DNA of 64,000 nucleotides from the NCBI RefSeq assembly GCF_014773485.1, contig NZ_JACXBP010000004.1:62001-126000 (forward strand). The letters are read 5' to 3'. Positions 8,971-21,978 of the stretch are shown one piece after another. How positions within the stretch are numbered: position 1 is the first letter of the stretch; each line of letters starts with the position of its first letter. The position numbers and the translations under genes are program-made. The notes under the pieces are model-generated. The model did not search any database, was not told where the DNA came from, and saw nothing but the letters and a program-made list of their open reading frames with translations. The DNA comes from Erwinia aphidicola (lineage in GTDB: Bacteria; Pseudomonadota; Gammaproteobacteria; Enterobacterales; Enterobacteriaceae).

Positions 8971-9957
8971 TTATACAACGCCTGCGCGCAGCATGTCATG
9001 CATGTGAACCACGCCGAGCAGCTGATCGCCATCGGCGACCATTACGCAGGTAATATTTTTATTCTGCATCAGGTTTAACGCATCCACGGCCAGCGTATTC
9101 GGGCGCACGCGCACGCCACCTGGCGTCATCACGCTGGCGATACTGGCATGCTGGATATCAATGCCCATATCGAATACGCGGCGTAAATCACCGTCGGTAA
9201 AGATGCCTTCGATTTTCATCAAGTCATTGCAGATTACCGTCATTCCCATGTTTTTACGGGTGATTTCCAGTAGAGCATCACGCAGAGAAGCATCACGGCT
9301 GACGTGCGGCATCTCGCTGCCGGAGTGCATGATATCATCAACGCGCAGCAGCAGTTTACGGCCCAGCGCCCCGCCAGGGTGAGAGAGCGCAAAATCTTCC
9401 TGGGTAAAACCGCGAGCTTTTAGCAGCGCAACGGCCAGGGCATCACCCATCACTAAGGTTGCGGTGGTGCTGGTGGTCGGGGCGAGGCCCAGCGGGCAGG
9501 CTTCCTGCGGCACTTTAACACACAGGTGGATATCTGCCGCACGTCCCATTGCGCTGTCAGGGCGGCTGGTGAGGCAGATCAGCGAAACATGCAGGCGTTT
9601 TAGCACCGGGATCAGCGCCAGAATTTCGGAGGACTCGCCGGAGTTGGAAATAGCAATCACCACATCGGATGGGCTTACCATACCGAGATCGCCGTGGCTG
9701 GCCTCAGCCGGATGAACAAAAAATGCTGACGTACCGGTGCTGGCAAAGGTCGCCGCCATCTTCTTACCGATATGACCGGATTTGCCCATCCCCATCACCA
9801 CGACTTTGCCACGGCAGCGATAAATCAGCTCGCAGGCCCGGCTAAAGTCGTCGTTAATGTACCGATCGAGCTGTTCCAGCCCTTCACGTTCAATCCGTAA
9901 AACCTCTTTCCCGGCCTGTTGAAAGTCAAAGTCGGGATCGGCCGTGATATGCGCCAT
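8971..9957 (-). CDS. kdsD: D-arabinose 5-phosphate isomerase
   Basis: This 328-residue protein has an N-terminal SIS domain (GMGKSGHIGKKMA; HPAEASHGDLGM with the conserved His/Asp) and two C-terminal CBS domains (about 205-328). It converts ribulose 5-phosphate to arabinose 5-phosphate, the first committed step to Kdo. The gene lies 15 bases downstream of yrbG. The CBS pair is complete. A sugar-alcohol paralogue (GutQ) is a formal alternative, but the kdsC-lpt context decides for KdsD. Confidence 0.97.
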   Translation of the reverse strand: MAHITADPDFDFQQAGKEVLRIEREGLEQLDRYINDDFSRACELIYRCRGKVVVMGMGKSGHIGKKMAATFASTGTSAFFVHPAEASHGDLGMVSPSDVVIAISNSGESSEILALIPVLKRLHVSLICLTSRPDSAMGRAADIHLCVKVPQEACPLGLAPTTSTTATLVMGDALAVALLKARGFTQEDFALSHPGGALGRKLLLRVDDIMHSGSEMPHVSRDASLRDALLEITRKNMGMTVICNDLMKIEGIFTDGDLRRVFDMGIDIQHASIASVMTPGGVRVRPNTLAVDALNLMQNKNITCVMVADGDQLLGVVHMHDMLRAGVV

Positions 9958-9972
9958 AATTCTCCAGTCCTT

Positions 9973-10953
9973 TTACCAGAAGGTCACTGAGGGGAACTGA
10001 TACAGCATTCCCACCCAGACGATAAATCCGCACAGCAACAACGCGCCTGCCAGCCGACCAATGCGGCGACTGCGCTGCAAACAGATCAGTGTAAACAGGG
10101 CACTGACTCCCAGCATCACCCAGTAATCACGGGCGAAAGCGGCGGAGTCGAGTGTGCCTGGGTGAATCAGTGCCGGAATGCCCAGCACAATTGCCATATT
10201 ATAAATGTTAGAGCCGATAAGGTTGCCGATGGCGATATCATCTTCGCCCTTCAGCGCGCCAGCAATCACCGTTGCCAGCTCCGGCAGGCTGGTGCCGACC
10301 GAAATAATTGTCAGGCCTATCACCAGTTCGCTGACGCCGAAATAGTCGGCAATCACCGTGGCGTTGTCGATGACCATGCGTGTCGACATCGGCAGCACAA
10401 TCAGCGCCACTGCCAGCCACAGAAAGGCGACAGTATTGCCGACGTCATCTCGCGGCAGTTCAGCCAGCTGCTCACGCGTGAGCGAGTCGCTGTTTTCGCG
10501 TTCGGCGCGGCGAGCAATCTTGATGATAAACATCAGATAGATAGCGGCAATGGCGATCATCGCCAGTCCATCGTTGCGGCTCAGCTCGTTATCAAACAGC
10601 ATGACGCCGCACAGCAGCGTCACCAGCAGCATCAGCGGCAGCTCACGGCGTACCAGTCTGGAGTGGACGGTGAGCGGGTGCAGCAGCGCGGCGCCGCCAA
10701 GGATCAGTAAAATATTGGTAATATTTGACCCCATCGCGGTGCCAACTGCGATATCCATCTGCCCGTGCGTGGCGGCGGAAAAGGAGACAATCAGCTCCGG
10801 TAATGAGGTGCCAATGCCCACCACCGTCATGCCTATAATCAAGGGTGGAATCCCCAGCGACCGGCACAATATTGCGGCGCTAAACACCAGACGATCGGCT
10901 CCATAAACCAGTAAGACTAAACCGATAATCAATAGTGCTGTAGCTACGAGCAT
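9973..10953 (-). CDS. yrbG: Calcium/sodium antiporter family protein YrbG
   Basis: This 326-residue inner-membrane protein has about ten hydrophobic helices. It has the two internally repeated ion-binding motifs of the Ca2+/cation antiporter family: GIGTSLPEL in the first half and SVGTSLPEL in the second, each followed by an MGSN/IGSN helix. The in vivo substrate of enterobacterial YrbG is not settled. It begins the minus-strand yrbG-kds-lpt run and is divergent from mlaF. The 228-base gap holds promoters for both sides, but I could not fix either convincingly. Confidence 0.95.
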   Translation of the reverse strand: MLVATALLIIGLVLLVYGADRLVFSAAILCRSLGIPPLIIGMTVVGIGTSLPELIVSFSAATHGQMDIAVGTAMGSNITNILLILGGAALLHPLTVHSRLVRRELPLMLLVTLLCGVMLFDNELSRNDGLAMIAIAAIYLMFIIKIARRAERENSDSLTREQLAELPRDDVGNTVAFLWLAVALIVLPMSTRMVIDNATVIADYFGVSELVIGLTIISVGTSLPELATVIAGALKGEDDIAIGNLIGSNIYNMAIVLGIPALIHPGTLDSAAFARDYWVMLGVSALFTLICLQRSRRIGRLAGALLLCGFIVWVGMLYQFPSVTFW

Positions 10954-11181
10954 GAAGTGTCCTTTGGATCGGGTATAATCGTTGGTTACCGTTTGCTTTA
11001 AAGAGTTAAGGCAAAGAAAATTTAATGGCTGTGATTTTGACGGTCTGCGAGTGAAAAGTAAAACTTATGCCAGCTTTAGCTACGTTATTGCGGTAAGTTT
11101 CTGTAAAAGTGTCCGGTCCGATAGGTAATACGTTACCATTGGGGGTAAATTTAACGCCTGAGAATAAGGAATGAGGTAACT

Positions 11182-11994
11182 ATGAGCCAGACGGAGACGA
11201 ATTTGGTGGATGTGCGGGGCGTGAGTTTTTCCCGTGGCAACCGGCCGATTTTCGATAACATCTCGCTTACGGTGCCCAAAGGGAAGGTCACCGCGATAAT
11301 GGGCCCTTCCGGCATAGGCAAAACCACTTTACTGCGTTTAATCGGCGGGCAGATCCCTCCGGACAGCGGTGAAATCTGGTTTAACGGCGAAAATATTCCC
11401 ACGCTGTCGCGCTCACGCCTGTATGAGGCGCGTAAAAAAATGAGCATGCTGTTCCAGTCAGGGGCGTTATTCACCGATCTTAGCGCGTTTGACAACGTGG
11501 CATGGCCGCTGCGTGAACATACCCAGCTGCCAAAAGCGCTGCTGCATAGCACTGTGATGATGAAGCTAGAAGCGGTGGGCCTGCGCGGTGCCGCCAATCT
11601 TAAGCCTTCTGAACTTTCCGGCGGGATGGCGCGCCGTGCGGCACTGGCGCGAGCAATCGCGCTGGAGCCAGATTTGATCATGTTTGACGAACCCTTTGTC
11701 GGCCAGGATCCCATCACCATGGGCGTGCTGGTGAAGCTGATCGACGAACTGAACCACTCGCTGGGCGTCACCTGTATCGTGGTATCGCACGATGTGCCTG
11801 AGGTGCTGAGCATTGCCGATTACGCTTATATTATCGCGGATCAGAAAGTGATCGCTCAGGGGACAGCCCCTGAACTGCGTGATAACGAAGATGCCCGCGT
11901 GCGTCAGTTTATTGACGGCATTGCTGATGGCCCGGTACCTTTCCGTTTCCCGGCAGGGGATTACCTGCAAGATTTAGTCGGCTCAGGGAGTTAA
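11182..11994 (+). CDS. mlaF: Phospholipid ABC transporter ATP-binding protein MlaF
   Basis: This 270-residue ATPase has Walker A GPSGIGKT, signature [15 protein letters not shown] and Walker [14 protein letters not shown]. It powers the MlaFEDB complex that moves phospholipids between the inner membrane and the periplasmic carrier MlaC, maintaining outer-membrane lipid asymmetry. It begins the mlaFEDCB operon, and mlaE follows after seven bases. A good ribosome site (AAGGAATGAGG) precedes the ATG. Confidence 0.98.
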   Translation: MSQTETNLVDVRGVSFSRGNRPIFDNISLTVPKGKVTAIMGPSGIGKTTLLRLIGGQIPPDSGEIWFNGENIPTLSRSRLYEARKKMSMLFQSGALFTDLSAFDNVAWPLREHTQLPKALLHSTVMMKLEAVGLRGAANLKPSELSGGMARRAALARAIALEPDLIMFDEPFVGQDPITMGVLVKLIDELNHSLGVTCIVVSHDVPEVLSIADYAYIIADQKVIAQGTAPELRDNEDARVRQFIDGIADGPVPFRFPAGDYLQDLVGSGS

Positions 11995-12001
11995 CAGACT
12001 G

Positions 12002-12784
12002 ATGTTTCTAAGAGCACTGGCGTCATTAGGGCGTCAGGGAATTAATACCTGTGCCTCGTTTGGCCGCGCCGGACTGATGCTGTTCCATGCGCTGTTTGGC
12101 ATCCCCCGTTTTCGTAAGCACGCTCACCTGCTGGTTAAACAGCTGTACAGCGTCGGCGTGCTTTCACTGCTCATCGTGATCGTATCCGGGCTGTTTATCG
12201 GCATGGTGCTTGGCCTGCAGGGCTACCTGGTGCTGAAAACCTACAGCGCGGAAACCAGCCTGGGGATGATGGTCGCGCTGTCGCTGCTGCGCGAGCTGGG
12301 GCCGGTGGTGACCGCGCTGCTGTTTGCCGGGCGTGCCGGTTCGGCCCTGACGGCAGAGATTGGCCTGATGAAAGCCACCGAGCAGCTCTCCAGCATGGAG
12401 ATGATGGCCGTTGACCCACTGCGCCGCATTATATCGCCGCGTTTCTGGGCGGGCTTTATCAGCATGCCGCTGCTGACGCTGATTTTTGTCGCGGTCGGGG
12501 TGATGGGTGGCGCGCTGGTGGGCGTGGGCTGGAAAGGGATCGACCCTGGCTTCTTCTGGTCAGCGATGCAGAGTGCGGTCGACCTGCGAACAGATATTAT
12601 CAACTGCGTGATCAAGAGCGCCGTATTTGCGGTGACTGTGACCTGGATTGCGCTGTTTAACGGCTATGACGCCATCCCGACTTCTGAAGGGATCAGTCGG
12701 GCAACGACGCGTACCGTGGTACATGCTTCACTGGCAGTACTCGGTCTGGATTTTGTGCTTACGGCACTGATGTTTGGGAACTGA
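12002..12784 (+). CDS. mlaE: Phospholipid ABC transporter permease MlaE
   Basis: This 260-residue polytopic membrane protein of the MlaE/Ttg2B family has the conserved central segment [26 protein letters not shown] around the coupling helix, followed by [14 protein letters not shown] dimer forms the channel on which the MlaD hexamer sits. It ends four bases before the MlaD start chosen here. Confidence 0.97.
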   Translation: MFLRALASLGRQGINTCASFGRAGLMLFHALFGIPRFRKHAHLLVKQLYSVGVLSLLIVIVSGLFIGMVLGLQGYLVLKTYSAETSLGMMVALSLLRELGPVVTALLFAGRAGSALTAEIGLMKATEQLSSMEMMAVDPLRRIISPRFWAGFISMPLLTLIFVAVGVMGGALVGVGWKGIDPGFFWSAMQSAVDLRTDIINCVIKSAVFAVTVTWIALFNGYDAIPTSEGISRATTRTVVHASLAVLGLDFVLTALMFGN

Positions 12785-12788
12785 TGCA

Positions 12789-13337
12789 ATGCAAACGAAA
12801 AAAAGCGAAATTTGGGTAGGCGCCTTCTTACTTTTAGCGCTGTGCGCGATCATCTTTCTCTGTCTGCGCGTTGCCGACCTGAAATCCCTCGGCAATGAAC
12901 CGACCTGGAAGCTTTATGCTACTTTTGACAATATTGGTGGCCTGAAAACCGGCTCCCCGGTCAAGGTTGGTGGTGTGGTAGTGGGGCGCGTAACCGATAT
13001 CACGCTGGACCCGAAAAACTACTCACCGAAAGTCGCTATGGATATTGAAGACAAATATAACAATATCCCTGACACCAGCTCGCTGGCAGTACGGACTTCC
13101 GGTCTGCTGGGCGAACAGTATCTGGCGTTGAATATCGGTTTTGATGACCCGGAAATGGGCACCGCAACCCTGAAAGACGGCGGCACCATCCAGGACACCA
13201 AGTCAGCGATGGTGCTGGAAGATCTGATAGGCCAGTTCCTCTACAAGAGCGGGAACGGCGACAACAAGAATCCACCTGCCGCGGGCGATGAGGCGGCTCC
13301 GGCCGCAGCAGCGCCTGCTGCGGCGAATAATCCATAA
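12789..13337 (+). CDS. mlaD: Phospholipid transporter MCE-domain subunit MlaD
   Basis: From ATG 12789 it has 182 residues. An N-terminal transmembrane helix (about 8-25) is followed by one MCE domain (about 38-120, including [24 protein letters not shown]), a [10 protein letters not shown] helix region and an Ala/Pro-rich tail. I prefer this start over the frame's earlier codon at 12774, which would overlap mlaE and add GTDA before the conserved MQTKK. The hexamer forms a hydrophobic pore for lipid passage. Confidence 0.96.
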   Translation: MQTKKSEIWVGAFLLLALCAIIFLCLRVADLKSLGNEPTWKLYATFDNIGGLKTGSPVKVGGVVVGRVTDITLDPKNYSPKVAMDIEDKYNNIPDTSSLAVRTSGLLGEQYLALNIGFDDPEMGTATLKDGGTIQDTKSAMVLEDLIGQFLYKSGNGDNKNPPAAGDEAAPAAAAPAAANNP

Positions 13338-13348
13338 GAGGGCAAGTA

Positions 13349-13984
13349 ATGTTTAAACGTTTACTGATGGTCGCGATGCTGGTCATTGCACCCGTAGCGG
13401 CGAATGCCGCAGCCGATCAGACCAATCCTTACAAGCTAATGAATGAGGCGGCGCAGAAGACCTTTGACCGCCTGAAAAACGAACAGCCTAAAATCAAGCA
13501 GGATCCTAACTATCTGCGGCAGATCGTGCGCGAAGAGCTGCTGCCGTATGTGCAGGTGAAATATGCGGGGGCGCTGGTGCTGGGCCGCTACTACAAAGAA
13601 GCCACCCCGGCACAGCGTGAAGCCTATTTTGCGGCTTTCAGCGACTATCTGACCCAGGCATACGGCCAGGCGCTGGCGATGTATAACGGCCAGACTTATC
13701 AGATCGCCCCGGAGCAGCCGCTGGGTGATGCAAACATTATCGCTATCCGCGTCACCATCATCGACCCGAACGGCCGACCACCGGTGCGCCTGGACTTCCA
13801 GTGGCGTAAAAACAGCGTCAGCGGAAACTGGCAGGCGTTTGATATGATCGCTGAAGGCGTGAGTATGATTAGCACCAAGCAGAATGAGTGGAGCGGCGTG
13901 CTGCGTCAGCAGGGCATCGACGGCCTGACCGCGCGCCTGAAGTCGGCAGCAAATGAGCCTATCACGCTGGACAAGAAGCAGTAA
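13349..13984 (+). CDS. mlaC: Periplasmic phospholipid-binding protein MlaC
   Basis: This 211-residue protein has a signal peptide ([18 protein letters not shown], cleavage near 21-22) and a single MlaC/Ttg2D domain. It shuttles phospholipids between the outer-membrane MlaA-porin complex and MlaFEDB. Its stop TAA shares its last base with the mlaB ATG, so the two are translationally coupled. Confidence 0.97.
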   Translation: MFKRLLMVAMLVIAPVAANAAADQTNPYKLMNEAAQKTFDRLKNEQPKIKQDPNYLRQIVREELLPYVQVKYAGALVLGRYYKEATPAQREAYFAAFSDYLTQAYGQALAMYNGQTYQIAPEQPLGDANIIAIRVTIIDPNGRPPVRLDFQWRKNSVSGNWQAFDMIAEGVSMISTKQNEWSGVLRQQGIDGLTARLKSAANEPITLDKKQ

Positions 13985-14280
13985 TGGACGGGCAACTGCG
14001 CTGGCAGGTCGAGGACGACCGGCTAACTCTTGCCGGCGAGCTGGAACGTGAAACGCTGCTGCCGCTTTGGCAGCAGCGTGCTGAGGTGATGGGCCGGGTT
14101 GAGATTATCGACGTTGCGGGCCTGCAGCGCGTTGACTCCGGTGGCCTGGCCCTGCTGGTCCATCTGCGGCAGATCGTGCTAGCGCGTGGCAAAGCGCCGC
14201 GTTTCACCGGTATCACGGATAAACTGCGTTCGCTGATCACCCTCTACAACCTGCAGAAAATTATTGCCGAAGGCGAGTAA
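13984..14280 (+). CDS. mlaB: STAS-domain subunit of the Mla transporter, MlaB
   Basis: This 98-residue STAS domain protein is cytoplasmic and stabilises and activates MlaF. The helix-start motif reads RVDSGGLALL, placing Ser52 where E. coli MlaB has the functionally important Thr52. A hydroxyl side chain is kept. It is the last gene of mlaFEDCB and is followed by a terminator hairpin. Confidence 0.95.
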   Translation: MDGQLRWQVEDDRLTLAGELERETLLPLWQQRAEVMGRVEIIDVAGLQRVDSGGLALLVHLRQIVLARGKAPRFTGITDKLRSLITLYNLQKIIAEGE

Positions 14281-14345
14281 GGCACTGGGCGCGTTAGTCC
14301 GGTAGTAGTAGCCGTGGAACGCGTTGAGTTTACTCGTTTTTACCC

Positions 14346-14375
14346 AAGGGAGCGCATTGTCGCTCCCTTCTTCGT
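14346..14375 (+). terminator. Rho-independent terminator of the mla operon
   Basis: A 9-bp perfect stem AAGGGAGCG / CGCTCCCTT with a six-base loop is followed by CTTCGTT, 66 bases after the mlaB stop. Confidence 0.75.
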
Positions 14376-14507
14376 TACGCGCCGGGAGTGTTATCTGTTC
14401 TCATTTAGGCTTTTTCTCAAAGCGCAGGCATTTTTTGCTTGTTTAAGAGTCGGGCAGATTCCACTAAGATGTGTGCCTGTTTATTATCAAGTGAATTTAA
14501 GAGCATC

Positions 14508-14762
14508 ATGGAAACCAGTGAAATTCAATCCGTGCTGATGAGCGCGCTACCGCTGCAGGAAGTCCACGTAACCGGAGATGGCAGCCATTTCCAGGTGATT
14601 GCCGTGGGTGAACTGTTTGGTGAACTGAGCCGCGTTAAGAAACAGCAGACTGTCTATGCTCCGCTGATGGAGTACATCGCGGATAACCGCATGCATGCGG
14701 TTTCCATCAAGACTTATACCCCTGAAGAGTGGGCGCGTGACCGTAAGTTAAACGGTTTTTAA
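14508..14762 (+). CDS. ibaG: BolA-family protein IbaG
   Basis: From ATG 14508 it has 84 residues, exactly the E. coli IbaG (YrbA) length. The open frame extends further upstream, but [10 protein letters not shown] aligns with the family N-terminus. The BolA fold carries the conserved [13 protein letters not shown] segment with a histidine that can take part in Fe-S binding with monothiol glutaredoxin. In E. coli it is acid-inducible. It lies 76 bases before murA, the usual pairing. Confidence 0.95.
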   Translation: METSEIQSVLMSALPLQEVHVTGDGSHFQVIAVGELFGELSRVKKQQTVYAPLMEYIADNRMHAVSIKTYTPEEWARDRKLNGF

Positions 14763-14820
14763 GCTGCCAGAGTTTGCCACGCGTAACGTGGTGAGGCGCT
14801 GGCGGCAGATTTTTAGCTGA

Positions 14821-16107
<1,287 letters not shown>

Positions 16108-16129
16108 TCTTTGCGCGCAGCAAGAAACA

Positions 16130-16160
16130 GGGTCGGTAGATAATACCGGCCCTTTTTTTT
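16130..16160 (+). terminator. Rho-independent terminator of murA
   Basis: A 9-bp stem (GGGTCGGTA / TACCGGCCC, one G-T pair) with a GATAA loop is followed by eight T residues. The T-run overlaps the stop codon of the convergent sfsB gene. Confidence 0.9.
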
Positions 16161-16419
16161 ACTTGCGGATGCGCTGCTTGCGATCGAGCAGCCGGTGGGT
16201 GTGCGGATCATAGTAGCGGCTCGGCCAGATCTCCGATGGATGAATATTCAGCGCATCAGCAATCAACCATTCACCTTTCGGCCACGGGCGGCACAGGGTG
16301 TTGGCGAGTGTCGATGAGCTTAAGCCAGCCTGTCGGGATTGTGCGGCTAGCGTGGTGCCTTTTTTACGCAGCGCGGCAATAATATCGGCGGGGTGCCAGT
16401 CTTGCTGATTGTGTCTCAC
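16159..16419 (-). CDS. sfsB: Ner-like DNA-binding transcriptional regulator SfsB
   Basis: From GTG 16419 the protein has 86 residues. This start is set by a strong AAGGAGGG ribosome site seven bases upstream and by the conserved DWHPADIIAALRKKGTT N-terminus. The longer frame from 16563 has no homologous sequence. It is a winged-helix protein of the Ner/Nlp family (phage Mu Ner relatives), with SRQAGLSSSTLANTL as the recognition region and WPSRYYDP near the end. E. coli SfsB (Nlp) was described as a regulator of maltose genes; its true regulon is poorly known. It is convergent with murA. Confidence 0.9.
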   Translation of the reverse strand: MRHNQQDWHPADIIAALRKKGTTLAAQSRQAGLSSSTLANTLCRPWPKGEWLIADALNIHPSEIWPSRYYDPHTHRLLDRKQRIRK

Positions 16420-16613
16420 GTGCTTACCCTCCTTGGGCACTTTTGGATATAACAGGTGCTTTATAGCAAATAATTTCCATTTATTTCCAGTAAAATGAGC
16501 GGCTAAAACATTTTTTGCGTAGTACTGCGCAAAAGTACAGGTAATGGCGTGAGGTTGTTGCATAAAGATGAGAAGGCGGGCAGAACTGCCGGGCTAAATA
16601 GCCGGATCGTGGA

Positions 16614-16640
16614 GAGAAAAAAAGCGCGGCAGGCCGCGCT
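16614..16640 (-). terminator. Rho-independent terminator of ispB
   Basis: An 8-bp perfect GC-rich stem (AGCGCGGC / GCCGCGCT) has a two-base loop. On the minus strand it is followed by TTTTTTTCTC, 19 bases after the ispB stop. Confidence 0.88.
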
Positions 16641-16658
16641 CTTAAAGCAGAATCGAGA

Positions 16659-17633
16659 TTAGAATTCGCGCTGTACTGACATATGTGCCAACGCTTCCAG
16701 CGCGCTACGCCACGGTGATTCCGGTAATACATTCAGCGCAGCGATCGCCTTATCGGCTTCTTTCTCTGCGGCGTCGCGGGTCCATTCCAGGGAACCACAT
16801 TCACGCATGGTTTCCAGAACGGGTTCCAGTAAATGACGGCCGTTACCCTCTTCAATCGCCGAGCGAATCATCGCAGCCTGCTCCGGGTTACCGTTACGCA
16901 TCGCGTGCAGCAGCGGCAGCGTTGGTTTGCCTTCGCTCAGGTCATCACCGACGTTTTTCCCCAGAGTTTTGCCATCGGCACTGTAATCGAGAAGATCGTC
17001 GATCAGCTGGAAAGCGGTACCGATATAGCGGCCATAATCCTGCAGCGCCTGCTCCTGTGCGGCTGTGGCACCGGCGAGGATTGCCGAAGATTGCGCCGCC
17101 GCTTCGAACAGGCGTGCGGTTTTGCTGTAGATCACCCGCATGTAGCTCTCTTCGGTGATATCCGGGTCGTTACAGTTCATCAGCTGTAACACTTCCCCTT
17201 CCGCAATCACGTTCACCGCTTCCGACATCAGCGCCAGCACCTTCAGTGAACCCAGGCTGGTCATCATCTGGAAAGCGCGGGTATAGATGAAGTCGCCGAC
17301 CAGCACGCTGGCGGCATTGCCAAATGCCGCATTGGCGGTAGCTTTGCCGCGCCGCATATCGGATTCGTCGACGACGTCGTCGTGCAGCAGCGTCGCGGTG
17401 TGAATAAATTCGATCAAAGCTGCCACGGTAATGTGCTGCTTACCGGAGTAATCATTCACCGCGCGTGCAGCCAGCACGGCGATCATTGGGCGGATGCGTT
17501 TCCCTCCGCCGCTGATAATGTAGTAGCCCAGCTGGTTGATAAGGGATACATCGGAGTTCAGCTGGTCGAGTATTGTCGCATTGACGTCCGCCATATCTTG
17601 CGCGGTGAGTTCGTTTATCTGTTCTAAGTTCAT
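16659..17633 (-). CDS. ispB: Octaprenyl diphosphate synthase
   Basis: This 324-residue trans-prenyltransferase has both aspartate motifs: DDVVD starting at residue 85 and DDLLD in the second half (FQLIDDLLDY). It elongates farnesyl diphosphate to the side chain of ubiquinone and menaquinone. It is divergent from rplU across 255 bases, as in E. coli. The product links to the anaerobic ubiquinone genes ubiTUV at 53-56 kb. Confidence 0.97.
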   Translation of the reverse strand: MNLEQINELTAQDMADVNATILDQLNSDVSLINQLGYYIISGGGKRIRPMIAVLAARAVNDYSGKQHITVAALIEFIHTATLLHDDVVDESDMRRGKATANAAFGNAASVLVGDFIYTRAFQMMTSLGSLKVLALMSEAVNVIAEGEVLQLMNCNDPDITEESYMRVIYSKTARLFEAAAQSSAILAGATAAQEQALQDYGRYIGTAFQLIDDLLDYSADGKTLGKNVGDDLSEGKPTLPLLHAMRNGNPEQAAMIRSAIEEGNGRHLLEPVLETMRECGSLEWTRDAAEKEADKAIAALNVLPESPWRSALEALAHMSVQREF

Positions 17634-17789
17634 CAGTCTTTTCAGCTATCGCTCAGTTCGCTGCTATGATAAGCGCCTTAACCCGTGCCTGTGGCATGAA
17701 ATGTATGACAGATTGTACTGCAAAAACGCGGCGGTGAAACGTCTCCATTCATGTTGCGTTTTTTTTCTGCAATACAGCGTAACAGGCAC

Positions 17790-17818
17790 TTGTCTTTAGT
17801 GAGGAAGTTGCGTAGAAT
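17790..17818 (+). promoter_or_regulatory. Candidate sigma-70 promoter of rplU-rpmA
   Basis: The -35 TTGTCT (17790-17795) and -10 TAGAAT (17813-17818) are separated by exactly 17 bases. A GC-rich discriminator (TCGCGCCC) follows, as expected for a growth-rate-regulated ribosomal protein promoter. Confidence 0.7.
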
Positions 17819-17888
17819 TCGCGCCCTATTGTGAATATTTATAGCGCAGCCCGAAATCAAAGAAGGCAAGCGCGAGAGCGGAGTTTAT

Positions 17889-18200
17889 ATGTACGCGGTT
17901 TTCCAAAGTGGTGGTAAACAACACCGAGTAAGCGAAGGTCAGACCGTTCGCCTGGAAAAGCTGGACATCGCAACCGGCGAAGTTGTTGAATTCGACCAGG
18001 TTCTGATGATTGCTAACGGCGAAGACGTTCAGATCGGCGCACCATTAGTTTCTGGTGGCCTGGTTAAAGCGGAAATCGTTGCTCACGGTCGTGGCGACAA
18101 AATCAAGATTGTTAAGTTCCGTCGTCGTAAACATTACCGTAAGCAGCAGGGTCACCGTCAGTGGTTCACTGATGTGAAGATCACTGGCATCAGCGCTTAA
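17889..18200 (+). CDS. rplU: 50S ribosomal protein L21
   Basis: This 103-residue protein matches L21 along its whole length, from [13 protein letters not shown] to the basic [17 protein letters not shown] segment that contacts 23S rRNA. It is the first gene of rplU-rpmA, and rpmA follows after 15 bases. Codon use is strongly biased to preferred codons. Confidence 0.99.
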   Translation: MYAVFQSGGKQHRVSEGQTVRLEKLDIATGEVVEFDQVLMIANGEDVQIGAPLVSGGLVKAEIVAHGRGDKIKIVKFRRRKHYRKQQGHRQWFTDVKITGISA

Positions 18201-18212
18201 TAGGAGATCTGA

Positions 18213-18473
<261 letters not shown>

Positions 18474-18528
18474 TTAGGTTTTCGTGCCGCAGAGTGGCAA
18501 ATGCCGCTCTATGCGACGACGAAAAGAA

Positions 18529-18557
18529 AAGCCCCGCACTAGACTGCGGGGCTTTTT
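18529..18557 (+). terminator. Rho-independent terminator of rplU-rpmA
   Basis: An 8-bp perfect stem GCCCCGCA / TGCGGGGC flanked by AA and followed by TTTTT. Confidence 0.92.
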
Positions 18558-18578
18558 ACATTCTGCCAGGGAACACCG

Positions 18579-20749
<2,171 letters not shown>

Positions 20750-20761
20750 TCCACGCTAAAA

Positions 20762-20790
20762 AAAACGGGACGCCACTGGCGTCCCGTTTT
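20762..20790. terminator. Bidirectional terminator between obgE and entH
   Basis: A stem with ACGGGACGCC / GGCGTCCCGT has an A-run on its left and TTTT on its right. It can therefore stop both the plus-strand obgE transcript and the minus-strand ent transcript. Confidence 0.88.
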
Positions 20791-20798
20791 ACATGGTG

Positions 20799-21227
20799 CT
20801 AACCGATAATCGCGGTGGTCAGGCGAGAGATGCAGCACAGCCGATCCCGCGGGTCATATATCTCAATTTGCCACACCTGATTCAGTCCGCCGAGGTGCAG
20901 GGCGCGACAGACGCCGCGCACCGATCCGCTGTACAGGGCGCGCAGATGCGTGGCGTTAATATCAATCCCTACCACATTCTGACCCGGCAGCGAGCAGAGC
21001 CAGCCCGCCATTGATCCCAGCGACTCTGCCAGCGCCACCGATGCGCCGCCGTGCAGCAGGCCAAAAGGCTGCCGGGTACGATTATCCATCGGCATGACGG
21101 CTTCCAGCCAGTCTGCTTCCAGCCGGGTAAACACCATCCCTAAGTGGGCAATCAGCGTATCCTGCGCCATCTCGTTTAGCTCGGCCAGAGTGCTTTGCCG
21201 TTTCCACAACCGCTGTACGTCAGGCAC
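20799..21227 (-). CDS. entH: Proofreading thioesterase EntH (hotdog fold)
   Basis: This hotdog-fold thioesterase of the PaaI/YbdB type contains [23 protein letters not shown] with the catalytic region, and [10 protein letters not shown]. In E. coli EntH clears wrongly loaded acyl groups from the EntB carrier domain. There is no ATG at the expected place. I chose GTG 21227, which overlaps the entA stop by eight bases and gives 142 residues. TTG 21209 would give 136 residues and fit the E. coli N-terminus (LWKRQSTL against IWKRHLTL) slightly better. The long frame from 21380 lies inside entA and is not credible. Confidence 0.88.
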   Translation of the reverse strand: MPDVQRLWKRQSTLAELNEMAQDTLIAHLGMVFTRLEADWLEAVMPMDNRTRQPFGLLHGGASVALAESLGSMAGWLCSLPGQNVVGIDINATHLRALYSGSVRGVCRALHLGGLNQVWQIEIYDPRDRLCCISRLTTAIIG

Positions 21228-21978
21228 CGAGGGTCGCCCCACCGTCGATGACGATATCCTGCAGCACGATATGGCTGGCGCTGTCGGAAGCCAGGAACAG
21301 CACCGCGTTAGCGATCTCTTCCGGCTGTGCAATTTTCTGTAACGGAATACCCAGCTTGTACTGCTCCGGATAGCCGGCAATCATCTGCTGCTCATCCTCC
21401 GGCCTGCTCCACAGGCTGCGCTGCATGGCGGTGTCGGTAGAGCCCGGCGAGACAATATTACAGCGTACGCCATACGGTGCCATCTCCAGCCCCACCGTCA
21501 GGCACAGGCTGCGCAGGGCGGCCTTTGAGGCGCCATAAGCGGACATGCCGATGCGCGGGGCATGGGCGGCGTTGGAAGCGACCGTGACAATGGCCCCGGC
21601 GCGCTGCTGACGGAACAGCGGCAGCGTCTGCTGGAAAAGATTGAACGCTCCCCCGGCGTTAACCGCCATGCAGGCCTGCCAGTCTTCTACCGCCAGTTCG
21701 TCGGTGGCCCCGGTGCGCAGGATGCCGGCAGCGTTCACCAGCACGTCCAGACGCTGAGTATCTGACAGCAGGCGCTGGCAGACGCGTTTTACCTGGTCGG
21801 CGTTAGCGATATCTACGATAGCGCGCTGAAACGGGTAATGACTCTGGGAAAACTGCTTATCAAAGCCCACTACCGTGGCCCCTGCGGCGACAAACGCCAG
21901 CGCGCTATGATAGCCAATTCCCTGACCGGCACCGGTCACCCACACCTGTTTTCCACTAAAGTCAAAGCGGCAGGACAT
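21220..21978 (-). CDS. entA: 2,3-dihydro-2,3-dihydroxybenzoate dehydrogenase
   Basis: From ATG 21978, sharing a base with the entB stop, it has 252 residues. It is a short-chain dehydrogenase with the NAD-binding motif VTGAGQGIG near the N-terminus, NAAG, catalytic Ser in TVASNAAH and YGASK. It oxidises 2,3-dihydro-DHB to 2,3-dihydroxybenzoate. The start codon is conserved in position relative to FDFSGK. Fourth gene of entCEBAH. Confidence 0.96.
   Translation of the reverse strand: MSCRFDFSGKQVWVTGAGQGIGYHSALAFVAAGATVVGFDKQFSQSHYPFQRAIVDIANADQVKRVCQRLLSDTQRLDVLVNAAGILRTGATDELAVEDWQACMAVNAGGAFNLFQQTLPLFRQQRAGAIVTVASNAAHAPRIGMSAYGASKAALRSLCLTVGLEMAPYGVRCNIVSPGSTDTAMQRSLWSRPEDEQQMIAGYPEQYKLGIPLQKIAQPEEIANAVLFLASDSASHIVLQDIVIDGGATLGA

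Noticed and set aside
10974-10979. Perfect TATAAT on the plus strand upstream of mlaF
   Set aside because: No acceptable -35 at 16-18 bases and no extended -10 TG, so I did not call a promoter.
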